A DNA stretch of 64,000 nucleotides from contig CADCLV010000004.1 in assembly GCA_902802325.1 (NCBI GenBank), forward strand, positions 124,001-188,000, in the 5' to 3' direction. Source of the stretch: Oscillospiraceae bacterium (GTDB taxonomy: Bacteria; Bacillota; Clostridia; Saccharofermentanales; Saccharofermentanaceae). A program made the translations under genes and the position numbers. Under the pieces are notes generated by a model that searched no databases, had not been told where the DNA came from, and saw only the letters and a list, made by a program, of their open reading frames with translations. Below are positions 27,414 through 36,891 of this stretch, piece by piece; the first letter of the stretch is position 1; each line of letters starts with the position of its first letter.

Positions 27414-30400
27414 TTACTCGTTAATTATACCAGACAAGTTCGCCCGTACAAGTTCTCCGTATACTGTATGTTCCTCACCGGCCTCATCCCGGTAAACGAG
27501 ATACGAACGGGCACACCAGACATCGTTTTCACCGATTTCCTTCTTCGTCCATGTGTACTTAAATGCCAGATAGTCGTAACATGTGGTGTCATTATATCTG
27601 ACATACTTCGCCGTATCGGTCGTCAGTTCCGCGCCTTCCAGATCCGCTTCGTTACTGGCCACGATACCGGCCCGCAGGATCCGGGCACCTTCCGGAATGG
27701 ATACTTTCGATACGAAAGCCAGCTTTCCTTCGGAAACGAGCGTGACGCTTTCTATAAACGCAGTACCCTTCTTTTCCACTTCGGCCTCAACGTCCGAATA
27801 TACAGCCTCAAGGGTCATGTCATGGGAAGCGACATGGAAGTAATATGTTGCGTTATAACTTGCCACTTCGCCATTAAGCTCCCAGTGGTCAAACTGTTTT
27901 CCTTCCTCCGCCGGATCTGCCTTAGCAGTAAGTTCTGTGGCAGACCGGAAATCGCCTTCTCGAATTCCATCTTCAAAGGTACCGCCGGTAACAGTAACAT
28001 GATATATTTCTTCTTTCTGCTCATAATCCACTTCTACCAGGATCGGTTCAGAAGGAGCTTCTGCTACCAGTTCCGCGACTGCTGCCTGTACCTCTTCCGA
28101 TGTAGAATAGAGCGTACCATTTACTTTCCATCCGGCAAAATCATAGCCATCCAGATATGGAGAAGCAGGAACTTCAAAGTCTCTTTCACTAAAGTCCTCG
28201 ACGCGGACACGCAAAGGTGTAATGTAACCGTTGATGTCCTTCTCATCGATCTCCACCATGGTGTATTCTTTTTTCGGGATCACCAGTTCTTCCCATTCGA
28301 CTACGACATACTCTCCGTCTTCCATAATGTAATAGTTACCATCTGAACCGAAGTAGTATTCGAGGTGGCCTTCCGCCTCGTAAGTCGGATCCAGTGCTTC
28401 AACGTACTCGTAGGACACAGAAGCTCCATAGATTTCAAAATAGAATACCGCCGCGTCGATCCAGAGTTTTCCATCCTTATCCTTGGGATCTCTTTCCTGG
28501 ATGACCAGCTGATATGTGCCGACCTCCACTGGTACTCCGTCCATGGGGAAGGTATATTCTTCTTTTTCCTTCATCACCACTTCACGGAACTCATAGCGGA
28601 CATCGCCCATCTTCTCCAGTTCGCCCCAGTTGCCTTTTCCGCCGTCTACGGAAAGGCCCTTGAACGGATCGAAGAAGACCGGTTCGCCGTCATATTCCTT
28701 GTCGAGGTATTCGTTAAGTTCATAAGTATGCTCACCGGAAACATTATATTCCGTCACAGAAAAACTCGTGGAGGCAACTATGGTCTTTACATCATGGTCC
28801 ACATAAAGGAACTGAAGGCTGTACTCACCCGGCTGGGTAGGACCGTAGATAAACCAGCGCGTTCCACCGATCACATCACTGTCTCCGGCAGAAAGCACAT
28901 CCAGGTCACCTGTCGGATGGACCCATTCCTGACCTGTCGAAAGGTCGATCCACCTGAACTCCATATGTACCGGAGGAGTGCCGATCGTCATAGTACTCTC
29001 GCCCTCCGCATAATAGAAGTCTGCCCAGAGAGAGGGAATATACGGATACAGGAATGTCTCCAGCGAGATCCGGCACACATCATTTACCGTATAATCATCG
29101 ATTCCGGAAGTAAGCGAGAAGGAAAGATCCTTCCACACCGGGGTTGCGATCTTATTGGAGGTGATCGTAATTTCCTGTCCCTCATAGTATGCCGCGTTGT
29201 TGATCACCCAGTGGTCCAGCATCTTTCCTTTCGGCGGCTGAAGTCCGCACTGCGGAAGCGTCACTTTTCCGCCTTTTCCGGCATATACCGGTTTCATCGC
29301 TTTTTTGCCACGATCCAGACCCTGGATCCAGTAACCCATGGAACCGCCGTTATAGTCATATGGCCTTTCATTATCAAAATTGATAGCAGGACCCAGAAGT
29401 GTTACGAAGCACACATCCGATTCAATGACGCTGTCTTCGTCTTCTGTGAGCCATGCACGGAGCCGGTAATAATGCAGGCCCCATGTGCTTGCATCTCCGT
29501 TATTGATAAATGTATAACCGGTGTCTGTCGGGCTCAGATATTGGGAATGGGTCTGCCCATCCTCATCTTCCCATATCATTTCCAGTTTGCAAGGAACAGC
29601 ATTCAGTCCCCACATCATGGTATCGCTCTCCCCTTGCTTGATATCCTGTGTGTTGTGATACCAAACCTTCAGGGCATCCTCATAATAGAAATACGGCTGC
29701 ATGGAGAACTGGAACTCCTCTACGGAGAACAGATCGCTGTATACCACGTCATTCTCTCCGTATCCGAAGTAAGCATAAAGATCATAGTTTCCATACGGAA
29801 GCGTATAAGTTCCCATGGAAGACGGATTCGGGAACTCGATGATTTCGAGGGTACCATCTTCCAGATACTTACGAGCACCTATACTCAGCGGCTCAAAATT
29901 CAGTTTCCATGTAACATCTCCACTATAACCCGAATGCGGCAGCGTTACCTCTCCATTCACCTCTGTAAATTTCTCATATCGTCCGATCGTAAAAGGCTTA
30001 CTGTCTACGTAAACCGTTGATTTTGATCCATAGGCAGTATTGAAGCATAAGTTTTCCCGGATAAAGTAAACGCCCGGCGACACAGTGTAGTAAACCCCAT
30101 CATGCTCTTCCAACGGAAAATCCTTTTTATATACGCCACTGGCATCTCTTTTCCACAGTTCATAACTATCCCATTCCGTATGTTCAAAATTGATTTCCCA
30201 GTCAACCACACAATACGGAAACAGAGAAAGACCGCCTTCATGTTTTTCCAGCACACCGTCCTGTGGCTGCTTGGTAAACTGCAGATGTTCACTCACCGCA
30301 AACCCTGTGGCAACATACATATCATCAGTGAAATAAGCGCGAAGCTCAAATCCACCTGTTTCATGATCCAGATAGAAGAAATCATTCACCTTCTTGATAT

Positions 30401-31892
30401 TCTTCACCTCAGCATGGTGGCCGGCCACACTATAAGGGGATTCTTCATATTTATAAAGTACGATTCGGCACGGATGGAAATTCAGTTCCCAATCCACATA
30501 GAATGTGTTGTATTCGTTGACCATACCGGATACCGGGGTTTTCGTGAAGTGTATATCAAGATATGTCTCTACGAATACATCAGACGCTACAAATCCCACT
30601 TCCGAATAGTAGGCACGGAGATAGTACTCTTTCGCTCTTTCAGGCACAAAGTCCGTTATCGTCTTTTTCGTCTTATCGACATCCGTAATCGTTCGTTCGG
30701 TCACCCATTTTTTATTCTCAACGTATCCGATTTCCACCCGCTCCGGATTAAAATTGGTTTTCCAGCTTAAGCTATAGTGGAGTTTTCCAAATCCGGTAGA
30801 AGAATTTGTTTCGGAGGTATAGTAACTGCCTTCTGGCTGCATTTCAAATCCCAGATCACCCTGCGAAACATTGAAGGCTTTCTCCAACGTGCAGTATTCT
30901 GAAAACTTCGCCCGGATCACATAACGGCCCGGCATATAAATCGGATAGTTTGTTTCCCATACGTACGGATACCCGACGATTCGATCTTCTGTCTCATAGT
31001 ATACTTCGATCCGAAGCGGTGTCTGTGTAAACTCGAATGGAACAAGATAGTGCACCGCATTGTGGTTGTCTGTATACTGTAAGGAACCATCTACCGGCTC
31101 CGTAGTAAAATCAAAACCCGAGTTATCCGCATGAAAGTAGTCGGAAATGATGTATTTACCATCACAGTAATATGCCACGATAGCATAATCAACATAAGGT
31201 TCTGGAAGAAAACCGTCATATTCGAAATTTCCGGAAGACATACTTTTAAAAGACTTATCCGTTGTCCAGCTATATTCACCGTGGTTATACTTCACATCGT
31301 GAACGATCATCAGCTTTGTGGGAGTAAACGGAGTCTTGCAGGAGATTTTAAACTTCGTACTGAAATCATACGGATTATCTTCTGAATGACCGGACTCGGT
31401 ATAGTAGCTTCCGCTCTGCGGCTGCTCGCTGAAACTGAAATACGAAGAATAGGCACTTCCTAAGGAGATCGTATTTGAAACTATACTGGCATTCTTCCAC
31501 GTACCATCATACTGCTGTTCGGGATAGTAGGTCTTTACACGAATAATTTCGCCATAATACCTGATATCGACCGGGCAACTTTGTTCCTTTGAATATACAG
31601 CAGCTTCAACGTGCTTAATCGAAACATACTCTTCCGCACCATAGTCATAATGCTCAATATCGTATGACGTCTGATTAAAGTCTGTTTCCCAGCTAATCGT
31701 AAATTCGTTCTTACTTGAATCGAACACATCGTGAGGCTGTACGATAAAAGTATGCGAATCCGCCAGAACATTCTGTGCGAATCTGGCTCCTAGAAGAAGA
31801 TTCGTGTTTAAGGCAACGATCAGAAGGACCGCGACCGCCCGCCACCATGTCTTCCTACGCATTTTCCCTGTAAAACAACTCGAATTACCCAT
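27414..31892 (-). CDS. Giant secreted/surface repeat protein
   Basis: 1492 residues from the ATG at 31892, which follows AGAGGTG; the frame extends to 31931. A signal peptide (about 1-45, ending near QNVLADS) indicates export. Residues about 45-860 hold roughly eight degenerate units of 90-110 residues. Each opens with F-x-x-x-P-x-x-G and contains W-x-x-NF-x-P (for example FTKQPQDG, VDWEINFE). A later part contains a divergent InlB/Flg_new_2-like repeat (VTVTGGTFEDG, DHWELNG, about 1310-1380). There is no LPxTG, S-layer or choline-binding anchor at the C-terminus. Likely an extracellular adhesin or binding protein. Ligand unknown. Confidence 0.8.
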   Translation of the reverse strand: MGNSSCFTGKMRRKTWWRAVAVLLIVALNTNLLLGARFAQNVLADSHTFIVQPHDVFDSSKNEFTISWETDFNQTSYDIEHYDYGAEEYVSIKHVEAAVYSKEQSCPVDIRYYGEIIRVKTYYPEQQYDGTWKNASIVSNTISLGSAYSSYFSFSEQPQSGSYYTESGHSEDNPYDFSTKFKISCKTPFTPTKLMIVHDVKYNHGEYSWTTDKSFKSMSSGNFEYDGFLPEPYVDYAIVAYYCDGKYIISDYFHADNSGFDFTTEPVDGSLQYTDNHNAVHYLVPFEFTQTPLRIEVYYETEDRIVGYPYVWETNYPIYMPGRYVIRAKFSEYCTLEKAFNVSQGDLGFEMQPEGSYYTSETNSSTGFGKLHYSLSWKTNFNPERVEIGYVENKKWVTERTITDVDKTKKTITDFVPERAKEYYLRAYYSEVGFVASDVFVETYLDIHFTKTPVSGMVNEYNTFYVDWELNFHPCRIVLYKYEESPYSVAGHHAEVKNIKKVNDFFYLDHETGGFELRAYFTDDMYVATGFAVSEHLQFTKQPQDGVLEKHEGGLSLFPYCVVDWEINFEHTEWDSYELWKRDASGVYKKDFPLEEHDGVYYTVSPGVYFIRENLCFNTAYGSKSTVYVDSKPFTIGRYEKFTEVNGEVTLPHSGYSGDVTWKLNFEPLSIGARKYLEDGTLEIIEFPNPSSMGTYTLPYGNYDLYAYFGYGENDVVYSDLFSVEEFQFSMQPYFYYEDALKVWYHNTQDIKQGESDTMMWGLNAVPCKLEMIWEDEDGQTHSQYLSPTDTGYTFINNGDASTWGLHYYRLRAWLTEDEDSVIESDVCFVTLLGPAINFDNERPYDYNGGSMGYWIQGLDRGKKAMKPVYAGKGGKVTLPQCGLQPPKGKMLDHWVINNAAYYEGQEITITSNKIATPVWKDLSFSLTSGIDDYTVNDVCRISLETFLYPYIPSLWADFYYAEGESTMTIGTPPVHMEFRWIDLSTGQEWVHPTGDLDVLSAGDSDVIGGTRWFIYGPTQPGEYSLQFLYVDHDVKTIVASTSFSVTEYNVSGEHTYELNEYLDKEYDGEPVFFDPFKGLSVDGGKGNWGELEKMGDVRYEFREVVMKEKEEYTFPMDGVPVEVGTYQLVIQERDPKDKDGKLWIDAAVFYFEIYGASVSYEYVEALDPTYEAEGHLEYYFGSDGNYYIMEDGEYVVVEWEELVIPKKEYTMVEIDEKDINGYITPLRVRVEDFSERDFEVPASPYLDGYDFAGWKVNGTLYSTSEEVQAAVAELVAEAPSEPILVEVDYEQKEEIYHVTVTGGTFEDGIREGDFRSATELTAKADPAEEGKQFDHWELNGEVASYNATYYFHVASHDMTLEAVYSDVEAEVEKKGTAFIESVTLVSEGKLAFVSKVSIPEGARILRAGIVASNEADLEGAELTTDTAKYVRYNDTTCYDYLAFKYTWTKKEIGENDVWCARSYLVYRDEAGEEHTVYGELVRANLSGIINE

Positions 31893-31954
31893 AAATGCAC
31901 CTCTTTTTTTCCAATGCTTCCCATATTCCATTTTTAGTTAGGATTATCAAACTT

Positions 31955-31983
31955 ATTTTATAATGGATCCCCCTTTTTTTCAA
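31955..31983 (-). promoter_or_regulatory. Promoter of the giant surface protein gene
   Basis: TTGAAA (31978-31983), 17-bp spacer, TAAAAT (31955-31960) on the minus strand. The leader is about 55 bases. Confidence 0.7.
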
Positions 31984-32020
31984 CCAAGCGGGAAGCCGGA
32001 AAGTGCATTTACCGTGGATA

Positions 32021-32051
32021 AAAAAAGGAACTGCCTTTAAGACAGTTCCTT
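32021..32051 (-). terminator. Intrinsic terminator of tRNA-Arg
   Basis: Minus strand AAGGAACTG, loop, CAGTTCCTT followed by TTTTTT, beginning 5 bases after the tRNA CCA end. Confidence 0.9.
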
Positions 32052-32055
32052 ATTC

Positions 32056-32132
32056 TGGCGCGCCCGGCAGAGATCGAATCCACAACCTTCTGATCCGTAG
32101 TCAGACACTCTATCCAGTTGAGCTACGGGCGC
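32056..32132 (-). tRNA. tRNA-Arg (anticodon ACG)
   Basis: 77 bases with an encoded CCA. Acceptor arms GCGCCCG and CGGGCGC, D-loop AGCTCAACTGGATAGAG, anticodon stem TCTGA/TCAGA with loop CTACGGA (ACG), T-arm with GGTTCGATTCC-like bases (TTCGATC). The first anticodon base is expected to become inosine, reading CGU, CGC and CGA. Confidence 0.95.
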
Positions 32133-32164
32133 ATTTGCTTGTTGCCGCTTGCACAGCATGATGT

Positions 32165-32193
32165 ATTTTAGTCCCACGATTGGAAATTGTCAA
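32165..32193 (-). promoter_or_regulatory. Promoter of tRNA-Arg
   Basis: TTGACA (32188-32193, perfect), 17-bp spacer, TAAAAT (32165-32170). The -35 overlaps the stop codon of the histidine kinase gene. Confidence 0.87.
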
Positions 32194-33119
32194 TGGTCTT
32201 TCGAAGGATTCTCCAATTTTTTCTTATCCAGCGGGATCGAAATGGTGATCTTAAACAGTCCTTCGTCTACGCACGCCGAGATTTCACCATGCATTCTGTC
32301 CACCAGGCCCTTGGCGATGGAAAGTCCCAGACCTGTGGAAGTCGAGGTTCTGGCCCGGTCTCCTTTATAGAATCTTGTAAAGATCTTATCCACATCGATG
32401 ATCTCTTCTTCTTTTTTATCGTTATAGCAGAGGAAAAGAAGCGAATCTTCTCTTTTCTGAAGTTTCAGGCCCAGCCTGTTCTTACCGTGCTCCAGTGCAT
32501 TTTTGACCAGATTCTGGACGACACGGCGAAGCGCCACTTCGTTACCGATGATCGGCAGCTCATCTTCACAGAATTCCACCTCCGGCTGAAGTCCGCGCTC
32601 CTCGAAGTCTTCATAGAAGGCCAGTACGGTCTCGCAAATGCACTGTCGGGCGTCCATCGGCATACAGGCCAGTTCGTAGTGCTGATCCTGCATCTTGGTA
32701 TAGGTAAAGAGTTCTTCCAGAAGTTCCTTCAGGCTGGAAATACGGTTCTGGATGATCTTCAGGTAATGCTCCTGTTCCTCCTTGGAATCGGACATGACCA
32801 GAAGCTGGACATAGCCGTCCAAAGATGTCAGCGGAGTTCTTATATCGTGAGACAGGTTGGCGATGGCCTCTTTCAGGTTATTCTCATTTCTTTCGATCTG
32901 AATGCTGTCCTGCTGGTAACGGTTACAGATATCGTTGACACGCATTACAAGCTCATTGATCTCACCGTAAGGCACTTCAGAAGTCAGCCGCTGGTTCGAG
33001 GAATGCTTCTGCATCACCTGAAGCTGCCGGCAATTCTTCCGGATCTGGTTACGGTACTGGATCATGGCGATCAATAGCGCTAAAGCAATGACCGTTGCTA
33101 CAATGGCCCAGATAATCAT
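32190..33119 (-). CDS. Sensor histidine kinase
   Basis: 309 residues. A single N-terminal hydrophobic segment (about 2-20) and no extracellular sensor domain are seen. The dimerisation domain has the phospho-accepting His in NLSHDIRTPLTS (about 88-99). The HATPase part has the N box (NLVKNALEHG), a G-box region GLGLSIAKG, and F-box RFYKGD. Kinases beside peptide-type ABC transporters usually detect flux or the peptide through the transporter, consistent with the lack of a sensor. It is 3 bp after ABC ATPase 1 and is the last gene of the module whose response regulator is at 38488. Confidence 0.92.
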   Translation of the reverse strand: MIIWAIVATVIALALLIAMIQYRNQIRKNCRQLQVMQKHSSNQRLTSEVPYGEINELVMRVNDICNRYQQDSIQIERNENNLKEAIANLSHDIRTPLTSLDGYVQLLVMSDSKEEQEHYLKIIQNRISSLKELLEELFTYTKMQDQHYELACMPMDARQCICETVLAFYEDFEERGLQPEVEFCEDELPIIGNEVALRRVVQNLVKNALEHGKNRLGLKLQKREDSLLFLCYNDKKEEEIIDVDKIFTRFYKGDRARTSTSTGLGLSIAKGLVDRMHGEISACVDEGLFKITISIPLDKKKLENPSKDH

Positions 33120-33122
33120 CTC

Positions 33123-34058
33123 TTACTTCGCCCCCTGGTTTTTCCCGGTATTTCGTTCCGAAGTCAGAGACAGATAATAATCTTCCAGCGCCTCATTTTT
33201 CACTTCGATACCCAGTGTCTTTATGTTGTTTTTTGCAAGTTCCAGAACGATATCGCCGCTTCCGTCCAGTCTCTCATAGATCTGGATCAAGCTTCCATCC
33301 ATGATCTTAAATTCCGTAATGCCCATTTTTTCAATGACCATACATGCCTTTACCGGATCCGAGGTGCGAAGCTCGATCCTTTCCCGGCACCGCCGCAAAA
33401 GCTCCTGATGGCTGAATGTATCGATCATATGTCCATGATCGAGGATACCGTAGCGGTTTGCAAGCTTACTCATCTCTTCCAGGATATGGGAGGAGATAAT
33501 AACGCTGATATTTCTTTCTTTACTTAACCGGCCGATCAGGTCACGGATCTCAACGATACCCTGCGGGTCGATTCCGTTAATGGGTTCATCTAAAAGGAGA
33601 AGGTCCGGATGACCGACAAGCGACATGGCGATACCCAGACGCTGCTTCATACCCATGGAGTACTTCTTTACCGGACGCTTGTCTTTTATGGAAAGACCCA
33701 CATCTTCCAGAAGCTCCCGGACATAGGCCGAGTCATTCATTCCCAGCGTCAGTTCCTTAAGCTTCATATTCTCCCAGGCATTCATATTGGGGTAAAGTCC
33801 CGGAGTTTCCAATAAAATTCCGATTCTGTCCCGAAGCGTTTTACTCTTTTCCGGGGACTCCCCGAAAATGGTGAAACTTCCCTCTGTGGGACGTGCCAGG
33901 CCCGCCAGGATCTTTAACAGTGTCGTTTTTCCGGCGCCGTTTCTGCCGATCAAGCCATAGATCTCGCCTCTCTGAAGACGAAGATCCACATGATCCAGTG
34001 CCATCACCGAACCGTATTTTTTCGATATGCCATTTGTTTCCAGAATATATTCTTCCAC
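33123..34058 (-). CDS. ABC transporter ATPase 1 (LanF/BcrA-like)
   Basis: Peptide/antibiotic-type ABC ATPase of the LanF/BcrA family. Walker A GRNGAGKTT, signature YSMGMKQRLGIA, Walker B LLLLDEPINGIDP, switch His in ISSHILEEM. The frame reaches 34094, but a promoter -10 at 34104-34109 and AAGGAG 8 bases before a GTG at 34058 favour that start. It gives EEYILETNGISKKYG, aligning with the two sister ATPases (311 residues). It has no dedicated permease gene beside it and is transcribed with the kinase. Confidence 0.9.
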   Translation of the reverse strand: MEEYILETNGISKKYGSVMALDHVDLRLQRGEIYGLIGRNGAGKTTLLKILAGLARPTEGSFTIFGESPEKSKTLRDRIGILLETPGLYPNMNAWENMKLKELTLGMNDSAYVRELLEDVGLSIKDKRPVKKYSMGMKQRLGIAMSLVGHPDLLLLDEPINGIDPQGIVEIRDLIGRLSKERNISVIISSHILEEMSKLANRYGILDHGHMIDTFSHQELLRRCRERIELRTSDPVKACMVIEKMGITEFKIMDGSLIQIYERLDGSGDIVLELAKNNIKTLGIEVKNEALEDYYLSLTSERNTGKNQGAK

Positions 34059-34103
34059 AAAAATGTCTCCTTCTGCCAGTGGAGAGCCTTCCACAGTATT
34101 CTT

Positions 34104-34131
34104 ATTATATCATGAGAATAATCCGGCTCAA
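34104..34131 (-). promoter_or_regulatory. Promoter of ABC ATPase 1 and histidine kinase
   Basis: TTGAGC (34126-34131), 16-bp spacer ending TGA, TATAAT (34104-34109): -35 plus extended -10 on the minus strand. It shows the kinase and ATPase 1 form their own unit. Confidence 0.82.
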
Positions 34132-34133
34132 AA

Positions 34134-34180
34134 AGAAAATAGAATCTGCCCTGGGGTAAGGACAGGTTCTATTTCCATGT
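34134..34180 (-). terminator. Terminator after ABC permease 1
   Basis: Minus strand AATAGAACCTGTCC, loop, GGGCAGATTCTATT (14-bp stem, one mismatch and one G-T pair) followed by TTCTTTTT. It separates the permease 1 unit from the ATPase 1-kinase unit. Confidence 0.78.
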
Positions 34181-34214
34181 TAAGAGGGTATTATGTTAGA
34201 AAGGTCATGCAACA

Positions 34215-35009
34215 TTATTTCACATCTCTCTTCTGGGTAAGAAGCATGCTGCCTCCTACCGAGAATACCAGATAACCAACGCATACAGCTGCCAGGATCA
34301 GACAGGCGGTCATGCCGGAGTCCATATTGAAGTTCAGGAACTTGGCATCGAGGAAAAGGTCTGTCGGAAGAAGCTTCGGGCTGCCTGCCACCTTCTTGAC
34401 CAGAAGGTCCAGAAGCTGCTCGATCATGTACAGTATACCTGTGCAGATCACCAGGGACGGAACGACGCCGCCTGCGGCACTTCTGAAAGCTGTGGTGAAG
34501 AAGAAGAATACACCGGCAAGAGCTACGGTTCCAAGATATGTCAGGCCCAGTGTCTTAACAAATGCTGTGGCGCTTCCGAAGGTGAATGCATTGACAAACA
34601 GTGCGCTGCAGCCGATACCAATGATACCGGTGATCGCCATCAGGGCGGTAACACCGATCACTGCTGCGATGAAGCGGGACAGCGGGTGCAGCCATCTGTG
34701 CTTGGTAATGCCGATGATGTTCTTATCAAATCCGCACTTCTGCTCTGCATTTGCGAAAAGAACTACGAATACTGCAACAATGATCAGGAAGTTGCTGGAG
34801 CGGAGGAAATTCGAAACCAGTGTCGATGCGGTAACAGAATCAAATCCCATTTCGCTAGCCATGCTGCCCATGATGTTAAACGGATCATCCGCGATCAGCT
34901 TCAGGATACCAAACTGCATAAGGCCGAACAAAGCAGATACAATCGCCAGTACCTTTGTTGATGTCGCATTCATCATGCGATACAAGTTCATTTTGATCAG
35001 ATTAATCAT
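34215..35009 (-). CDS. ABC transporter permease 1 (LanE/LanG-like)
   Basis: 264 residues with about six hydrophobic segments, the usual form of lantibiotic-immunity type ABC-2 permeases. It begins MINLIKMNLYRMMNATSTKV and ends QKRDVK, an ending shared with permease 2 (KKRDVKI). It overlaps ATPase 2 by 8 bp, so that pair forms a transporter. Probably moves a peptide or lipid-II-targeting antibiotic away from the membrane, which is inference from the family. Confidence 0.85.
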   Translation of the reverse strand: MINLIKMNLYRMMNATSTKVLAIVSALFGLMQFGILKLIADDPFNIMGSMASEMGFDSVTASTLVSNFLRSSNFLIIVAVFVVLFANAEQKCGFDKNIIGITKHRWLHPLSRFIAAVIGVTALMAITGIIGIGCSALFVNAFTFGSATAFVKTLGLTYLGTVALAGVFFFFTTAFRSAAGGVVPSLVICTGILYMIEQLLDLLVKKVAGSPKLLPTDLFLDAKFLNFNMDSGMTACLILAAVCVGYLVFSVGGSMLLTQKRDVK

Positions 35010-35916
35010 TGCTCTGTCCTCCTGTCAGCTGGAAGTAATAGTCTTCAAGTGCATCGCTCTTCAGTGCGATCTCATTGGTCATAATATTTTCTTTGGCAAG
35101 TGCCACGGTGATCTGGCCGCCTTCGTTTAATCTCTCATAGATGTTGATGGTGTCATCTTTTACTTCGATCTTGGAGAAGCCCATGGAATTGAGTACTTCG
35201 AGAGTCTTGGTGATATCGTTGGTCTTCAGTTCCAGTCTCTCACTGCAGCGGGCGAACAGTTCTTCTTTGCTGGCTTCTTCCAGAAGTTTTCCTTCGTGGA
35301 TGATGCCGTAGCGGGTCGCTACCTTGCTGAGCTCATCGAGAATATGGCTGGAGATCAGGATCGTAATACCACGGTCATTGCAGAGGTGATGCAGGATCTG
35401 GCGCATTTCCGCGATACCCTGCGGGTCCAGGCCGTTGATCGGCTCATCGAGGATCAGAAGTTCCGGCTGATTCACCAGTGCCATCGCGATACCCAGTCTC
35501 TGCTTCATGCCGAGGGAGAACTGCTTAGCTTTCTTCTTGCCGGTATTTTCCAATCCGACTTCCTTAAGAAGTCCCTGAAGATAAGATTCATCTTTGATAC
35601 CCAGGGCGATCGCCTTTGTCTTTAAGTTCTGCATCGCTGTCATGTTCGGATACAGACCCGGAGCTTCGATCAGGATACCGACTTTCGGCATCATCTTTTC
35701 GGTCTTCTCCCCGTTCTTTCCGGTGATTTCAAAAGAACCGGATGTGGGGTGGGTCAGACCGCCGATCATTTTCATAAGAGTGGTTTTACCGGCACCGTTT
35801 CTGCCGATCAATCCGTAAATGTCACCGCGCTGTACATGGATCGATACTTCATTAGAAGCTTTATAAGATCCGAACTTCTTGGTAAGCGCATTCGTGGTTA
35901 AAATGTAATCCATCAT
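35002..35916 (-). CDS. ABC transporter ATPase 2 (LanF/BcrA-like)
   Basis: 304 residues. Walker A GRNGAGKTT, signature FSLGMKQRLGIA, Walker B LLILDEPINGLDP, His switch ISSHILDEL. The C-terminal half (about 215-304) is the extra domain found in BcrA-like ATPases. It pairs with permease 1 (8-bp overlap). Two adjacent ATGs follow GGAGGAAGCA; the first is used here. Clearly a paralogue of ATPases 1 and 3. Confidence 0.92.
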   Translation of the reverse strand: MMDYILTTNALTKKFGSYKASNEVSIHVQRGDIYGLIGRNGAGKTTLMKMIGGLTHPTSGSFEITGKNGEKTEKMMPKVGILIEAPGLYPNMTAMQNLKTKAIALGIKDESYLQGLLKEVGLENTGKKKAKQFSLGMKQRLGIAMALVNQPELLILDEPINGLDPQGIAEMRQILHHLCNDRGITILISSHILDELSKVATRYGIIHEGKLLEEASKEELFARCSERLELKTNDITKTLEVLNSMGFSKIEVKDDTINIYERLNEGGQITVALAKENIMTNEIALKSDALEDYYFQLTGGQSND

Positions 35917-36000
35917 TGCTTCCTCCTTTGTGTTTACAAGTTCATTCTAACGATGAATTCCTAAACAATCGCCAAGAGGAGTTTTATAAATGGATAAGAA

Positions 36001-36028
36001 ATTATAAAGAAAAGATAAAGTGACTCAA
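36001..36028 (-). promoter_or_regulatory. Possible internal promoter before ABC ATPase 2
   Basis: TTGAGT (36023-36028), 16-bp spacer, TATAAT (36001-36006) on the minus strand. The -35 overlaps the permease 2 stop. The leader is about 80 bases. Confidence 0.6.
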
Positions 36029-36891
36029 ATCTTTACATCCCGCTTTTTAGCCAGAAGAACTGCCAAACCCAGTCCTATCAGGGCATACGCCGCCGATACG
36101 ATTACGGTACGGGCAATATCTGACTGTTCCATAGCCGGAGAGAAAGAAATAAATACATTATCTATACAGTAATCAGAAATACGGAAAAACTTTCTGGCTC
36201 CTTCTTCGGCAAGACCGGTAAAGGCCATGATCGTTTCTTTGCCGGTCGCACCGGAAAGCTTAGCGATGATCACATCGATCAAACGCTCGATACTCTGAAG
36301 GATACCGCTGGCGATCACAAGACCGATGACCATACCGCCTGCAGAACTCTTAAAGAGGGAGGTGATCAGGAAGACCATCGTCATCATGGCGATACATCCG
36401 ATATATACGACGACGAATTCGATCAGATACAGATCCCAGTTTCCGGATTCATAAGAAGTACGGTAGCAAAGGATCGCCAGGCCCAAGGAGACGATAGAGG
36501 TGACCAGATAAACGAGCGTAACCGAAGACATTACCGCACACCACTTGGCCAAAACCAGCTTTCCCTTATCTTCGAACATGCCGTAAATGTTCTTCACAAA
36601 TCCTTTCGTGATATCACTGTTGGTCATCAGTACCGTAAAGATCGTAAGAAGGATCAAAAGCGCGCTGTTGCCCTGAATAAAGAACTGATGCACCAGATCC
36701 GGTGTCAGGGAGACATCGGAACCATTGCTCTGGATATAAAGCCCGCCTGCCTGAATATTCAGCGGATCTTCAAATACAATGTATCCCAGACCCAGATGAA
36801 GGAATGTGAAAACAACAAGTAAAATACCCAGGACCAAAGTCGACTTGGACTTAAGGGTACGATATATATGCATGCGGAAAAGATTATACAT
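36025..36891 (-). CDS. ABC transporter permease 2 (LanE/LanG-like)
   Basis: 288 residues with about six hydrophobic segments. It begins MYNLFRMHIYRTLKSKSTLV, close in pattern to permease 1, but has a longer loop after the first segment (about 38-70), which would face outside. It overlaps ATPase 3 by 8 bp, repeating the ATPase-permease arrangement. Probably arose by tandem duplication of an ATPase-permease pair. Confidence 0.85.
   Translation of the reverse strand: MYNLFRMHIYRTLKSKSTLVLGILLVVFTFLHLGLGYIVFEDPLNIQAGGLYIQSNGSDVSLTPDLVHQFFIQGNSALLILLTIFTVLMTNSDITKGFVKNIYGMFEDKGKLVLAKWCAVMSSVTLVYLVTSIVSLGLAILCYRTSYESGNWDLYLIEFVVVYIGCIAMMTMVFLITSLFKSSAGGMVIGLVIASGILQSIERLIDVIIAKLSGATGKETIMAFTGLAEEGARKFFRISDYCIDNVFISFSPAMEQSDIARTVIVSAAYALIGLGLAVLLAKKRDVKI

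Noticed and set aside
28365-30020. 551-codon open frame on the plus strand
   Set aside because: Antisense to the giant secreted protein; no start signal or domains.
27285-32132. Integrative element or prophage at tRNA-Arg
   Set aside because: No integrase, excisionase or att core repeat of tRNA sequence was found; only the duplicated terminator hints at insertion.
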